A stretch of DNA of 64,000 nucleotides from Candidatus Peregrinibacteria bacterium (GTDB lineage Bacteria > Patescibacteriota > Gracilibacteria > Peribacterales > Peribacteraceae), in assembly GCA_030649955.1 (NCBI GenBank), contig JAUSFD010000015.1, positions 1-64,000 of the forward strand. Direction: 5' to 3'. This document shows, one piece after another, positions 1-7,029 of this stretch (positions within the stretch are counted from its first letter, which is position 1; every line of letters starts with the position of its first letter). The notes under the pieces are model-generated. The model searched no databases. It was not told the DNA's origin and saw only the letters and a program-made list of their open reading frames with translations. Both the position numbers and the translations under genes were made by a program.

Positions 1-109
1 TGGTATGTGTATGGCCCTCTCTGTGTTCGAGCAGTCTGCGATCAAGATCACTGGTACTCCCAACATAGTACCGCGATCCTTCGAGGATGTAGACACCGAT
101 TTTCGGCAT
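1..109 (-). CDS. GIY-YIG domain protein, 5' part only
   Basis: From the ATG at 109 an open frame of 36 codons runs off the left edge. It shows GVY at residues 5-7, YYVG at 14-17 and the basic segment LDRRLLEH at 22-29. This is the start of a small single-domain GIY-YIG protein of the YhbQ/UPF0213 kind. Family members are predicted nucleases; the role of the single-domain forms is mostly unknown. The start codon is only two bases after the CCA of tRNA-Lys on the same strand, so it must be transcribed with the tRNA. A second gene of this family lies at 28446-28682, also downstream of a tRNA. The 3' end is outside the window. Confidence 0.75.
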   Translation of the reverse strand, partial: MPKIGVYILEGSRYYVGSTSDLDRRLLEHREGHTHT

Positions 110-111
110 AG

Positions 112-188
112 TGGTGGGTCAGGTGGGATTTGAACCCACGGCCAATTGCTTAAGAGGCAACTGCTCTACCGGGCTGAGCTACTGACCC
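112..188 (-). tRNA. tRNA-Lys (anticodon CTT)
   Basis: A full cloverleaf can be read. The acceptor GGGTCAG (188-182) pairs with CTGACCC (122-116). The anticodon loop CTCTTAA contains CTT, and the T-arm contains GGTTCAAAT. Discriminator A and an encoded CCA end at 112. The upstream flank (189-240) is repeated imperfectly at 364-420 next to a decayed second copy. Confidence 0.95.
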
Positions 189-254
189 GAAACCGTGGAG
201 GACTGTAGCAAATGCACTACGTGTTCTCAATCATTCGCCTTCATGGAAACCGGA

Positions 255-363
255 TTGTGGATGGGAACCCACGGCCAACCCCGCAGCGCTTGCGCGTGCG
301 GGACTGCTCTATCGGGCTGCCTGCCCGGCGAAGCTCGCAAGCGTAGTCGGGAGCTACTGACCC
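255..363 (-). pseudogene. decayed, interrupted tRNA-Lys copy
   Basis: The 5' end GGGTCAGTAGCTC (363-351) is identical to the intact tRNA-Lys. About 31 bases of a hairpin element follow (320-350), then the D-arm remainder resumes near 318. The anticodon arm is replaced by a GC-rich hairpin (279-302). The T-arm (about 262-275) is degenerate and the 3' acceptor strand no longer pairs with GGGTCAG. It arose by tandem duplication of the tRNA plus its upstream flank, and cannot be a working tRNA unless the inserts are removed. Confidence 0.75.
320..350. repeat. TTCG/TACG hairpin element inside the tRNA-Lys copy
   Basis: The 31-base palindrome has outer CCGG/TCGG arms and an inner part where CGAAG faces CGTAG, so four central positions do not pair. 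The same signature occurs at 15107-15139 and 38801-38867. The insertion point is exactly after tRNA bases TAGCTC. Confidence 0.6.
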
Positions 364-451
364 GAAACCGGGGGGAACTGTAGCAAATGCGCTTCGTGTT
401 CTCAATCGTTGGTTCTACAAAACTTACGTGCTCCCGACGCTCAGTACGGAC

Positions 452-479
452 TTGCATTCTATGAGAATGGGCATAGTAT
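452..479 (+). promoter_or_regulatory. sigma70-like promoter for the gene at 503
   Basis: TTGCAT (452-457), a 16-base spacer and TAGTAT (474-479). Transcription would begin near 486, about 17 bases before the chosen ATG. Confidence 0.4.
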
Positions 480-502
480 TCACTGCTATACCCCTCTCTC
501 CC

Positions 503-961
503 ATGGGCACCCTTCAGCCACTCCCGTATCAAATCGTTGCAAAAGCCCCTGAACTGAATAGTGCGATGGCCTCTTTCGATGCCGAAGGGAAAAAATCGCT
601 AGATGAACGAAGATTGCTTAGCCTCATGGGAGGAATCAACACGACCGTGAATCAGATTCGTGAGAATTGTGGTGGTCTTCTTACAGGGGAGCAGAAACCA
701 GAGGATGTCGATCCAGAGGAATTCCTTGATAATTACAACACGGCAACACATGTGAATATCACTGCCTTAAAGGAAGCAGAGGCACTTCTCGCACAGGGCG
801 ATGAACATCTACGTCAGCGATACGGTCCAATGGTACAAGCGGCGAGAGGGGTTATGGATGTACTCAATAGCATGAGGAATCCCCGTGATGCGGCTTTCTA
901 CCCACTGCCTGGGCAGGACAATGAGGATACCGCCGGCTCGCTCTATGGTGGTAAGGAGTGA
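503..961 (+). CDS. hypothetical protein, 152 aa
   Basis: I do not recognise this protein. It looks soluble, has no signal peptide or membrane segment, and is mainly helical by composition, with an acidic stretch around residues 85-100. The frame is open from 428, but the ATG at 503 fits the promoter at 452-479 and excludes a hydrophobic, unlikely N-terminus. The next gene at 1059 has its own promoter, so the two need not be one operon. It lies between the tRNA-Lys island and a TSUP transporter, which says nothing clear about function. Confidence 0.55.
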   Translation: MGTLQPLPYQIVAKAPELNSAMASFDAEGKKSLDERRLLSLMGGINTTVNQIRENCGGLLTGEQKPEDVDPEEFLDNYNTATHVNITALKEAEALLAQGDEHLRQRYGPMVQAARGVMDVLNSMRNPRDAAFYPLPGQDNEDTAGSLYGGKE

Positions 962-1023
962 TAGGAACACGTTGAGTCTGAGGGGAGGAAATTCGGTACC
1001 CCATCCAGCCAATATTCCTGTGT

Positions 1024-1051
1024 TTGACACACTGAAATAAGTTAGTAAAAT
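1024..1051 (+). promoter_or_regulatory. strong promoter, leaderless start for the gene at 1059
   Basis: Consensus TTGACA (1024-1029), a 16-base spacer and TAAAAT (1046-1051). The ATG begins seven bases after the -10, where transcription should start, so the mRNA would have essentially no 5' leader. Confidence 0.7.
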
Positions 1052-1058
1052 AAATGCC

Positions 1059-1316
1059 ATGTCGAGTATTGAAGAAAAAATTGTGGCAGCAGTTAGAGCA
1101 TCAGACGCGCTTCAATTGCCCACGTTATCTGAACGATTTGCACGTGCGCAGGGTGTTGCCATTGGAGTTCTCAAGGCAGAGCCAGAAGCGGCCCTCCGCA
1201 AATTATTCCGTTCAATGGCAGTAACTGTGGGTGATACGCATATCTCCGCTCTGCCCATAGAAGAGGCAATCCAAACCTACGTCGCTACAAATATTACTGA
1301 TGGATGGGGCTGGTAA
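1059..1316 (+). CDS. hypothetical protein, 85 aa
   Basis: Small soluble protein that I do not recognise. It has a helical N-terminal half (residues 1-50) with several Ala, Glu and Arg residues and ends in TDGWGW. No signal peptide or transmembrane segment is visible. Its strong promoter directly abuts the ATG, which supports it as a real expressed gene. It converges with the TSUP transporter, leaving nine bases between the two stop codons. Confidence 0.55.
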   Translation: MSSIEEKIVAAVRASDALQLPTLSERFARAQGVAIGVLKAEPEAALRKLFRSMAVTVGDTHISALPIEEAIQTYVATNITDGWGW

Positions 1317-1325
1317 GTCTTCTCA

Positions 1326-2150
1326 TTACCCGAACACCAACATCGCCACCCCAGCGACGTACGAACCGATGATGATGATCCAGCGCACGAATTTCGTGCC
1401 TCGATGTATGGCGAATCCTGCGCCGAACCATGCACCTATCGAAGCGCAGATGGCAACGGGGATTGCGTAGTGGAGGAGCAGGGAGCCGAAGGCGTAGTGA
1501 GTGAGGACGGCGACGAGATTCCACACGACTGCTTGCACCGTGATCATGCCGACTGTTTTCAGTTCATTGGATCCAATGAGCGTGAAAAAGAGTGCAGCGA
1601 TGAAGTACCCGTTCCCCGCGCCGAATACTCCTTCGTATATTCCGAAGCCCAACATGGATGCGATCAGGAGCATCCTCTTCCATAGTGCGGGATCACGCTG
1701 TTCCGATTTTCTCCGTGCGAAGAGTAACCACGTTGCAACGAGGATGATGATCGTCCCCACGATGAGCTGCAGAGTCCGGTCGCTGATCAGGTGTATGTAC
1801 CGTGCGCCCAGGAAAGCCCCTATCCCTCCAATGAGGAGATACCAGGGGAGATCTTGCGTGTGCACCTGCCGGTTCCTGAGGTAGCGGATCGCACTCGTGC
1901 ACGTCCAGAACGTTGCCTCGAACTTATGGATGGCAATCGCTTGCACGGGGTGCAATCCCAGGAATGTGAGGAGAGGGACTAAAATGAGGCCGGAACCCGA
2001 TCCCGTCATCGCCGTGAAGAAGCAAACAATGGTTGCCGTGAAGGAGGCGATTGCAATCTTGATGATCTCTGAGTCTTCCACTGCGTCATCGTACGTGTTC
2101 TCCAGTTTTTTCCAATAACGATATACACCCTGTTTCAGGATGGGTATCAT
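1326..2150 (-). CDS. TSUP (TauE/SafE) family membrane transporter
   Basis: The 274-residue integral membrane protein has about eight hydrophobic segments in two halves, the TSUP layout. The first half carries the signature TGSGSGLILVPLL (about residues 49-61), the second GVFGAGNGYFIAALFF (about 178-193). The soluble N-terminus of about 30 residues is longer than usual. TSUP proteins export or import small organic sulfur or carboxylic anions (sulfite, sulfoacetate and similar); the substrate cannot be read here. The ATG has a purine-rich stretch (GGAGAGG) upstream, one of few Shine-Dalgarno-like sites in the window. It is divergent from the 2168 gene, with 17 bases between the two starts. Confidence 0.85.
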   Translation of the reverse strand: MIPILKQGVYRYWKKLENTYDDAVEDSEIIKIAIASFTATIVCFFTAMTGSGSGLILVPLLTFLGLHPVQAIAIHKFEATFWTCTSAIRYLRNRQVHTQDLPWYLLIGGIGAFLGARYIHLISDRTLQLIVGTIIILVATWLLFARRKSEQRDPALWKRMLLIASMLGFGIYEGVFGAGNGYFIAALFFTLIGSNELKTVGMITVQAVVWNLVAVLTHYAFGSLLLHYAIPVAICASIGAWFGAGFAIHRGTKFVRWIIIIGSYVAGVAMLVFG

Positions 2151-2167
2151 GCGAGACCACCTCTCCT

Positions 2168-2497
2168 ATGACCCCTCGCGAAGACACACAGCGTGTGGAA
2201 GCTGAGAATGACTCCGAGTTGTACCTCGCAACAGCAATTACCATTGCTCTCGGGGGGGGTGGAATTTCCATACACAATAGAGGACTTCTCCATCGTGCTA
2301 TTGCTGAACTTAGTGGAGGAAGTCTCTCGGCGATGAGGCAGGAATTCCGGGATGATGTCCTTGGAAATGTTCTCCCCGCGCTTGAAGCTCGGCAATTTCC
2401 CCCTTCAGCGCCATTCCATGAGCAGCGGAATGCGCATGTTCGCAATCTTTCGAAGGCTCTGCGTGATGCTGCGGGGAAGCTCGAAAAGAGCTCGTGA
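2168..2497 (+). CDS. hypothetical protein, 109 aa
   Basis: I do not recognise it. There is a short hydrophobic, glycine-rich stretch (about residues 20-35, LATAITIALGGGG) followed by a charged helical region ending in KLEKSS. It is divergent from the TSUP gene. An 88-base gap separates it from the next small gene. Confidence 0.45.
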   Translation: MTPREDTQRVEAENDSELYLATAITIALGGGGISIHNRGLLHRAIAELSGGSLSAMRQEFRDDVLGNVLPALEARQFPPSAPFHEQRNAHVRNLSKALRDAAGKLEKSS

Positions 2498-2585
2498 ATG
2501 ATGTCCATTGAGTAACTCCATTTCAGCACCTCCTTGACCCGCTGTGAATCTCTGGAAGAATTCCCTCCCAATCCCCCCTTTTTCA

Positions 2586-2765
2586 ATGAGTGCAGAGGAG
2601 CAGTTACAGCCGAACGAGAAAACTCCACCCCCGCAGCAGGAGTTGGCGTCTGACCAACCACCTGAGCTCCATGGGGTTCTCCGATACTGGTTGGAGTGCG
2701 TCAACATCAAGGCCAAGGGCGAGCTCCCCGATCCGTTTGCCCGGGAAAAACCCTCCATCTTCTAA
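2586..2765 (+). CDS. small hypothetical protein, 59 aa
   Basis: The protein is proline- and glutamate-rich at its N-terminus, with a possible helix VLRYWLECVNIKAKG (about residues 30-44). A GTG at 2544 could extend it by 14 residues, but the ATG at 2586 gives the more natural hydrophilic start. A strong hairpin follows 13 bases after the stop, which supports a real 3' end. No known family. Confidence 0.4.
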   Translation: MSAEEQLQPNEKTPPPQQELASDQPPELHGVLRYWLECVNIKAKGELPDPFAREKPSIF

Positions 2766-2778
2766 GGCATGCTTGAAG

Positions 2779-2800
2779 AGGGGCGGCTCGCGCCGCCCCT
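2779..2800. terminator. perfect hairpin between convergent genes
   Basis: Nine-base GC-rich stem (AGGGGCGGC with GCCGCCCCT) closing a TCGC loop, placed between the convergent ends of the genes at 2765 and 2825. It has no T-tract on either side, so efficient intrinsic termination is uncertain. Confidence 0.55.
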
Positions 2801-2824
2801 GCATTCCACGAAGGGGAAACTGTA

Positions 2825-3448
2825 CTAGTACACCTGTCCGCGGATCTCACCGTTGGGATAATTCGTCGTGTGGACGTTCACGTAGATCTTGTCGTCCTTG
2901 AGATCCTGGATCTGCTGATTCGTAAGGCCGACCCACTGACCTGCCGCATGATTTCCGACGAAGCCGATGGAGGCGATGACAGGTCCGTTCACGCCCGTTG
3001 CGCCCAGGTGGAAGTGCGCAGCGGTCATGGCACTCGAGAGATTTTGGACGTCTATCTCGTAGTGCAGCGTGTTGCCCTCGAGGTGAAACTTCCCACTGCC
3101 CCAGCCATTGGTGTTCACAGAGGGATTCTCCTGTTGACCGTTCAAGGACGCCTTGAACTTCTCGTCGCGTTCGTCATCGTAGCGATCATCGCGGTCGTCC
3201 TTATCATCACGATCATCGTATTTGGGGAAGTCGAACTTCTTGAACAACTTGTTGAACTTCTTTGTGAACTTCGCAGTAACACGCGCGTGGGTGGAAGAGC
3301 GCCTTCCGCCGTACATGCTGTGCTTGGCACTCGTATCGTTGTTGTCGTAATCGTCGTAGCCCCGTGCCACGGAGGTGAAGGGGATGAGCGACGCCGTGAG
3401 GGCGAGAGCCAGCCCGACACGTGCCGCAAAGGTGGGATGCATGGACAT
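2825..3448 (-). CDS. secreted CHRD domain protein
   Basis: The chosen ATG at 3448 starts a signal peptide (basic start, hydrophobic core LALALTASLIPF, then SVARG). A highly charged Asp/Arg/Lys linker follows (about residues 30-95, with DDRDDKDDRDDRY). The C-terminal about 110 residues match the CHRD fold: FKASLNGQQENP near its start, AHFHLGATGVNGPV in the middle and the family ending NYPNGEIRGQVY. CHRD domains occur in extracellular proteins; their biochemical role in bacteria is unclear. The frame is open up to 3586 but that extension is Cys/Pro-rich and implausible. Confidence 0.8.
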   Translation of the reverse strand: MSMHPTFAARVGLALALTASLIPFTSVARGYDDYDNNDTSAKHSMYGGRRSSTHARVTAKFTKKFNKLFKKFDFPKYDDRDDKDDRDDRYDDERDEKFKASLNGQQENPSVNTNGWGSGKFHLEGNTLHYEIDVQNLSSAMTAAHFHLGATGVNGPVIASIGFVGNHAAGQWVGLTNQQIQDLKDDKIYVNVHTTNYPNGEIRGQVY

Positions 3449-3526
3449 ACAAGAGGATGGGGAAGGGGATAGGAGGAATTCCTCGTCAATACATGTCAGA
3501 CGATCCAGAGAGAGACCTCTTACGGT

Positions 3527-3630
3527 AAGGCAGGAAGGGCAGGAACGGCAGAAAGGGCAACATGCGTGAGAACGAGAAATACTCATCCCCTTCCTGCCCT
3601 CGCTGCCTTTCCTGCCTTTACTGCCCTTCC
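3527..3630. repeat. inverted periodic element A1 (period 9)
   Basis: The left arm repeats a nine-base unit like AAGGCAGGA four times with variations; the right arm (about 3590-3630) is the inverted complement with the same period. It lies between two minus-strand genes. Copies A2, A3 and A4 are at 8273, 16783 and 52058. Confidence 0.8.
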
Positions 3631-3661
3631 TCAGTTCTCCTCCAATTCATCATCTTTCTTA

Positions 3662-4273
3662 TCACTTGGTTCGAATGCTCTCCATACAATGTCGCTGAAT
3701 GGTGCGCCAATCGAATGGGAAGCGGTAGGTCTCGAGTGCTCGGACGACTGCTCCGTAGCAGGTCCACACGTTCGTCGGTTCGTAGATGAAGGCGAATCCA
3801 TTCTCCTGGATGGGGTCGTACTCCTCGAGCGCCTTCGATGCGGGGGCGATGGGCACGACGCCGAAGGTGAGGCAGTGCGTGAGCTCCTTGAGAGACGCCG
3901 GGTCCGCGAGGAAGAGCGAAATGTCGGCTGCGGCGTACATCGCGAGGTGTGCGGCTTCCTCGTCCGGCATGATGTGGATGCGGTGCTTGCGCTCATTCTC
4001 GAGCTTCGTGAAGACCGTCCCGTACGCGGCCGATCCCTTCCCGAGGATGAGGATCTGGAGATCGAGGGCGAGGATACCGGGGAGGACTTCCTCCAGGAGC
4101 TTTCCCCCCAGTGCGTCCGTCATCCCCGCGGGGAGGCAAACCATCGGACGCTTGGGTTCAGCCGGCCATCCGAATTCCTCCTGGAGAGCCGTCTTGTTCT
4201 GGATCTTCTGATCCAGGGTGCTCGCCGTATAGCGGCGAGCGATGGCGTCGGAGGTCGGGAGGTACGTCGACAT
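3662..4273 (-). CDS. glycogen/starch synthase-like C-terminal half (single GT-B lobe)
   Basis: The 203 residues resemble only the C-terminal Rossmann lobe of GlgA-type GT5 enzymes. KIQNKTALQEEFGW opens it, LQILILGKGSAAY is the sugar-nucleotide strand, HIMPDEEAAHLAMYAAADISLF matches the family's AHRIYAGAD region, and FGVVPIAPASKAL matches the G-T-x-P-V strand. The catalytic acceptor lobe and the acidic motif usually found before that strand are missing. There is no sign of a neighbouring N-terminal half, so it is either a free-standing lobe with another function or a retained remnant. The ATG is about 21 bases after a -10 at 4295-4300. Confidence 0.6.
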   Translation of the reverse strand: MSTYLPTSDAIARRYTASTLDQKIQNKTALQEEFGWPAEPKRPMVCLPAGMTDALGGKLLEEVLPGILALDLQILILGKGSAAYGTVFTKLENERKHRIHIMPDEEAAHLAMYAAADISLFLADPASLKELTHCLTFGVVPIAPASKALEEYDPIQENGFAFIYEPTNVWTCYGAVVRALETYRFPFDWRTIQRHCMESIRTK

Positions 4274-4294
4274 GGGGTGTGTATGAATCCTCTT

Positions 4295-4300
4295 ATTCTA
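4295..4300 (-). promoter_or_regulatory. -10 element for the gene ending at 4273
   Basis: On the minus strand this is TAGAAT preceded by TTTTCCGC. The same CCGCTA(G/C)AAT context and a following CACACACCCC stretch recur before the gene at 14254. Confidence 0.5.
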
Positions 4301-4451
4301 GCGGAAAACGCCCTCTCGGGGAAGGCGCCATATCTTGCGGAATGCAGAGAAAGTTTCGGAGTATTCTTCGTGGTTTCCGCTCCGGGATGGGCGATGCCAG
4401 CGGTTGTTCTCTGAGCCGGAAGAGAGCACCCTACAGGAGATCAAACACCTC

Positions 4452-5402
4452 GTGATCATCGACGGCCACCACCTGATGTACCGGGCGTACTACGCCATTC
4501 CCAAGACGCTACGGACCTCCTCGGGGGAGCAGACGAACGCCGTCTTTGGGGTCGCGTCCATGCTCCTGATGCTCCTCAAAGCAGAGGCACCGGATAGCCT
4601 CGTCTTCTGCTTCGATGCCGGGGAGGAGACGTTCCGCCACAAGGAGAACGCTACGTATAAGGAGGGGAGGGCAGAGACCCCGGATGACTTCTACCTCCAG
4701 ATACCCCGCATTCTGGAGCTCATCGATGCGTTCTCGTTCGAACACGTCTCCGATCCGCGCTACGAGGCGGATGATTTCCTCTGCGCGTACGCGCGTGCTG
4801 CGGAGGGCAAAGGCATGCGAGTGACGATTGTCACCGGCGACCGCGATGCATTCCAGCTCGCTTCGCCCAATGTGCGCATCGCGATCCCGCACAAGGGGTA
4901 CCAGCAGCCGGAGTACTTGGGCCCGACGGAGATTCTCACCAAGTATGGGGTGCGACCGGATCAGGTTCCCTCGTACAAGGGACTCATGGGTGACGCATCC
5001 GATAACTTACCGGGGGTGGTGGGTATAGGACCCAAGGGTGCTTCAAAGCTTCTGCAGGAGTTCGATACGCTGCAGGGGATCTACGAGAACATTGAGAAAG
5101 TTCCAGCCAAAGTGCGAGAGAAGCTGGAGCGCGACCGCGAACAAGCGTTCTTCTGCGAGAGGATGGCCACCCTCCTCTGCGACATCGAGCTCCCTGCACC
5201 CCTCGCTTCCCTCGCTCTCAAGGATGTCCCCGCAGCCCGCGCAGAGGACTTCTTCCGTTCCATGGAGTTCACGCTCCTCCTCAAGCGGTTCACTTCTCTT
5301 CTCGATACTCCGTACGGGAAGGAGCACTTCGCGAGAGCGTCGCATTCATCCTCTCAACCGGTGCATTCTTGGGAGAAACCGCAGCTATCTCTGTTCTCCT
5401 GA
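4452..5402 (+). CDS. stand-alone 5'-3' exonuclease (Pol I N-terminal domain type)
   Basis: The 316 residues match the 5'-nuclease domain of DNA polymerase I. Seen are IIDGHHLMYRAYYA at the start, DAGEETFRHKENATYKEGR, the acidic site YEADDFLCAYA, TGDRDAFQL, and the helix-hairpin-helix region SDNLPGVVGIGPKGASKLL. No polymerase domain follows before the stop. Such enzymes remove RNA primers and flaps. The GTG at 4452 is preferred because homologues begin with this strand; AGGAG lies 12 bases upstream. The frame is open to an ATG at 4335, but that extension has no family similarity. Confidence 0.85.
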   Translation: MIIDGHHLMYRAYYAIPKTLRTSSGEQTNAVFGVASMLLMLLKAEAPDSLVFCFDAGEETFRHKENATYKEGRAETPDDFYLQIPRILELIDAFSFEHVSDPRYEADDFLCAYARAAEGKGMRVTIVTGDRDAFQLASPNVRIAIPHKGYQQPEYLGPTEILTKYGVRPDQVPSYKGLMGDASDNLPGVVGIGPKGASKLLQEFDTLQGIYENIEKVPAKVREKLERDREQAFFCERMATLLCDIELPAPLASLALKDVPAARAEDFFRSMEFTLLLKRFTSLLDTPYGKEHFARASHSSSQPVHSWEKPQLSLFS

Positions 5403-5763
5403 GGGTTGGTCCACAGAGTTTGACCTGTGCATCATTGATAGGGGTGATCAGCTTACAGCTCATTGTCCGAGCATTTATGCGGGACGTAACTCTGTCTTGT
5501 GCCTTACAGAATGAGCACAATTCGTACTCACTCCATTTTCCCATGAATTTTCATTGAGTACATTTTTTGGAGAAGCACGGTGTGGAGGGCAAAGATCCGG
5601 GTAGTTTTTTTGTTCGCTAGGGAGGAGCGTGTACACGAAAGATATTCATGATCCTCTTGCATGGCTGATTCACGCACGTTTAGACTGACGTACGATCCTT
5701 TTCGCGTTCGAAACGCACGCCGAAGAAGGCTCTTCCCCGCCTTTTTTCCCCTGATACCCTCCC
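5403..5763. other. 361-base intergenic region upstream of ftsA
   Basis: No convincing gene is seen. A possible promoter is TTGCAT (5657-5662), 17 bases, TTAGAC (5680-5685). A short palindrome GCGTTCGAAACGC lies near 5706-5718, then a weak hairpin before a T6 run just upstream of ftsA, which could be a leader attenuator. AT-rich patches with T-runs occur near 5565 and 5605. Confidence 0.35.
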
Positions 5764-6999
5764 ATGCCAAAGGAACGCGTCATAGCAAGCCTCGATATTG
5801 GAAGTGCAAAAATCCGGACGGTGATCGCCGTCGCCGATGCCGGACAGGGTGACCACCGCGTCCCCAATATCATCGGTGTCGGGATCTCCCCCTCGCTCGG
5901 CATGCGCAAGGGGCACGTCATCGATGTCGAAGAACTGATACACAATATTATATCCTCCCTCGAGGATGCCGAGCGCATGGCGGGTGTCCCCGTGAACCAC
6001 GTGTACGTGGGGATGAGCGGCTCGCATCTCGAAGCCTTCAATAGCAGGGGAGTGATCGCCATCTCCGGCGCGGAGATCACGGTGGAGGACGTCGCGCGCG
6101 TCCTCGACGCGGCACAGGCGGTGAGCATCCCCCAGAACCGGCGCATTCTCCATATCGAGCCCAAGTCCTACGCCGTCGATGAGCAGCGCGGCATCAAGAA
6201 CCCCGTGGGCATGACGGGTATCCGCCTGGAGGTGGAGGCGCTCATCATCACCGGGCACATCCAGCACGTGAAGAACGTGGAGAAGTGCATCGACCAGGCA
6301 GGGGTCGACATCGACGCGCTCGTTCCGGCGAGCATCGCGGCGGCGGAGGCGACCCTCACGCGGAGACAGAAGGAGCTGGGAGTCGTCGTCATCGACATTG
6401 GCGCGGGATGCACCGGCATCTCCGTCTTCGAGGAGGGGACGATCCTCCACTCGGTGAGTCTCCCGGTCGCCGGCGAGAGCGTGACCAACGACATCGCGAT
6501 TGGGCTGCGCACCTCTGTGGATACCGCCGAGAAGATCAAGATTGAGTACGGCTCTGTGCTCCCGGCAGAGATGAGCGAGCGCGAGATGATCGACCTCTCC
6601 TCTGTGAGTAAGGTGGACACGCAGAACGTCAGCAAGCGCTACATGGCGGAGATCATGCAGGCCCGTTACTACGAGATCTTCTCGCTCGTGAAGGCAGAGC
6701 TCCAGCGCATCGGGCGCAGCGGCATGCTGCCTGCAGGTGCCCTGCTCACGGGTGGCGCGGTGAAGGTTCCCGGTGTCCTCGATCTCGCTCGCGACGTCCT
6801 GGGTCTTCCTGTGCAGATGGGCTTCCCCGTCGATATCGGGGGCGTCATCGAGAAAGTCGACGATCCTGCGTACGCCACCGCGCTTGGCACCCTCGTGTGG
6901 GGGATGCGCGAAGACGAGCACATGACGCGCTCGGGGAACTTCCAGATGAAGCGCGCCGTCCAGCACGTCACCTCCTGGTTCAAGAGTCTCATTCCCTGA
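5764..6999 (+). CDS. ftsA: cell division protein FtsA
   Basis: The 411-residue actin-fold ATPase anchors FtsZ to the membrane. Evidence includes the N-terminal phosphate loop ASLDIGSAKIRTVIA, MSGSHLEAFNSRGVIAI of the family-specific subdomain, the second phosphate loop VVIDIGAGCTGISVF (about residues 207-221), the adenosine motif LLTGGAVKVPGV, and a C-terminal basic amphipathic helix ending VQHVTSWFKSLIP for membrane binding. Length is typical. There is no Shine-Dalgarno site; the ATG follows a pyrimidine-rich ACCCTCCC. ftsZ follows after 30 bases, the usual operon. Confidence 0.96.
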   Translation: MPKERVIASLDIGSAKIRTVIAVADAGQGDHRVPNIIGVGISPSLGMRKGHVIDVEELIHNIISSLEDAERMAGVPVNHVYVGMSGSHLEAFNSRGVIAISGAEITVEDVARVLDAAQAVSIPQNRRILHIEPKSYAVDEQRGIKNPVGMTGIRLEVEALIITGHIQHVKNVEKCIDQAGVDIDALVPASIAAAEATLTRRQKELGVVVIDIGAGCTGISVFEEGTILHSVSLPVAGESVTNDIAIGLRTSVDTAEKIKIEYGSVLPAEMSEREMIDLSSVSKVDTQNVSKRYMAEIMQARYYEIFSLVKAELQRIGRSGMLPAGALLTGGAVKVPGVLDLARDVLGLPVQMGFPVDIGGVIEKVDDPAYATALGTLVWGMREDEHMTRSGNFQMKRAVQHVTSWFKSLIP

Positions 7000-7029
7000 T
7001 TCTCCTCCCGCTTCCTTCCCATCTTTCCC

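Noticed and set aside
3527-3630. CRISPR array from tandem short repeats
   Set aside because: Repeat units are only 7-9 bases, contiguous without spacers and arranged as inverted arms; no cas genes.
5680-6966. 428-codon frame antisense to ftsA
   Set aside because: A GC-rich shadow rich in His, Arg and Asp; ftsA on the other strand is certain.
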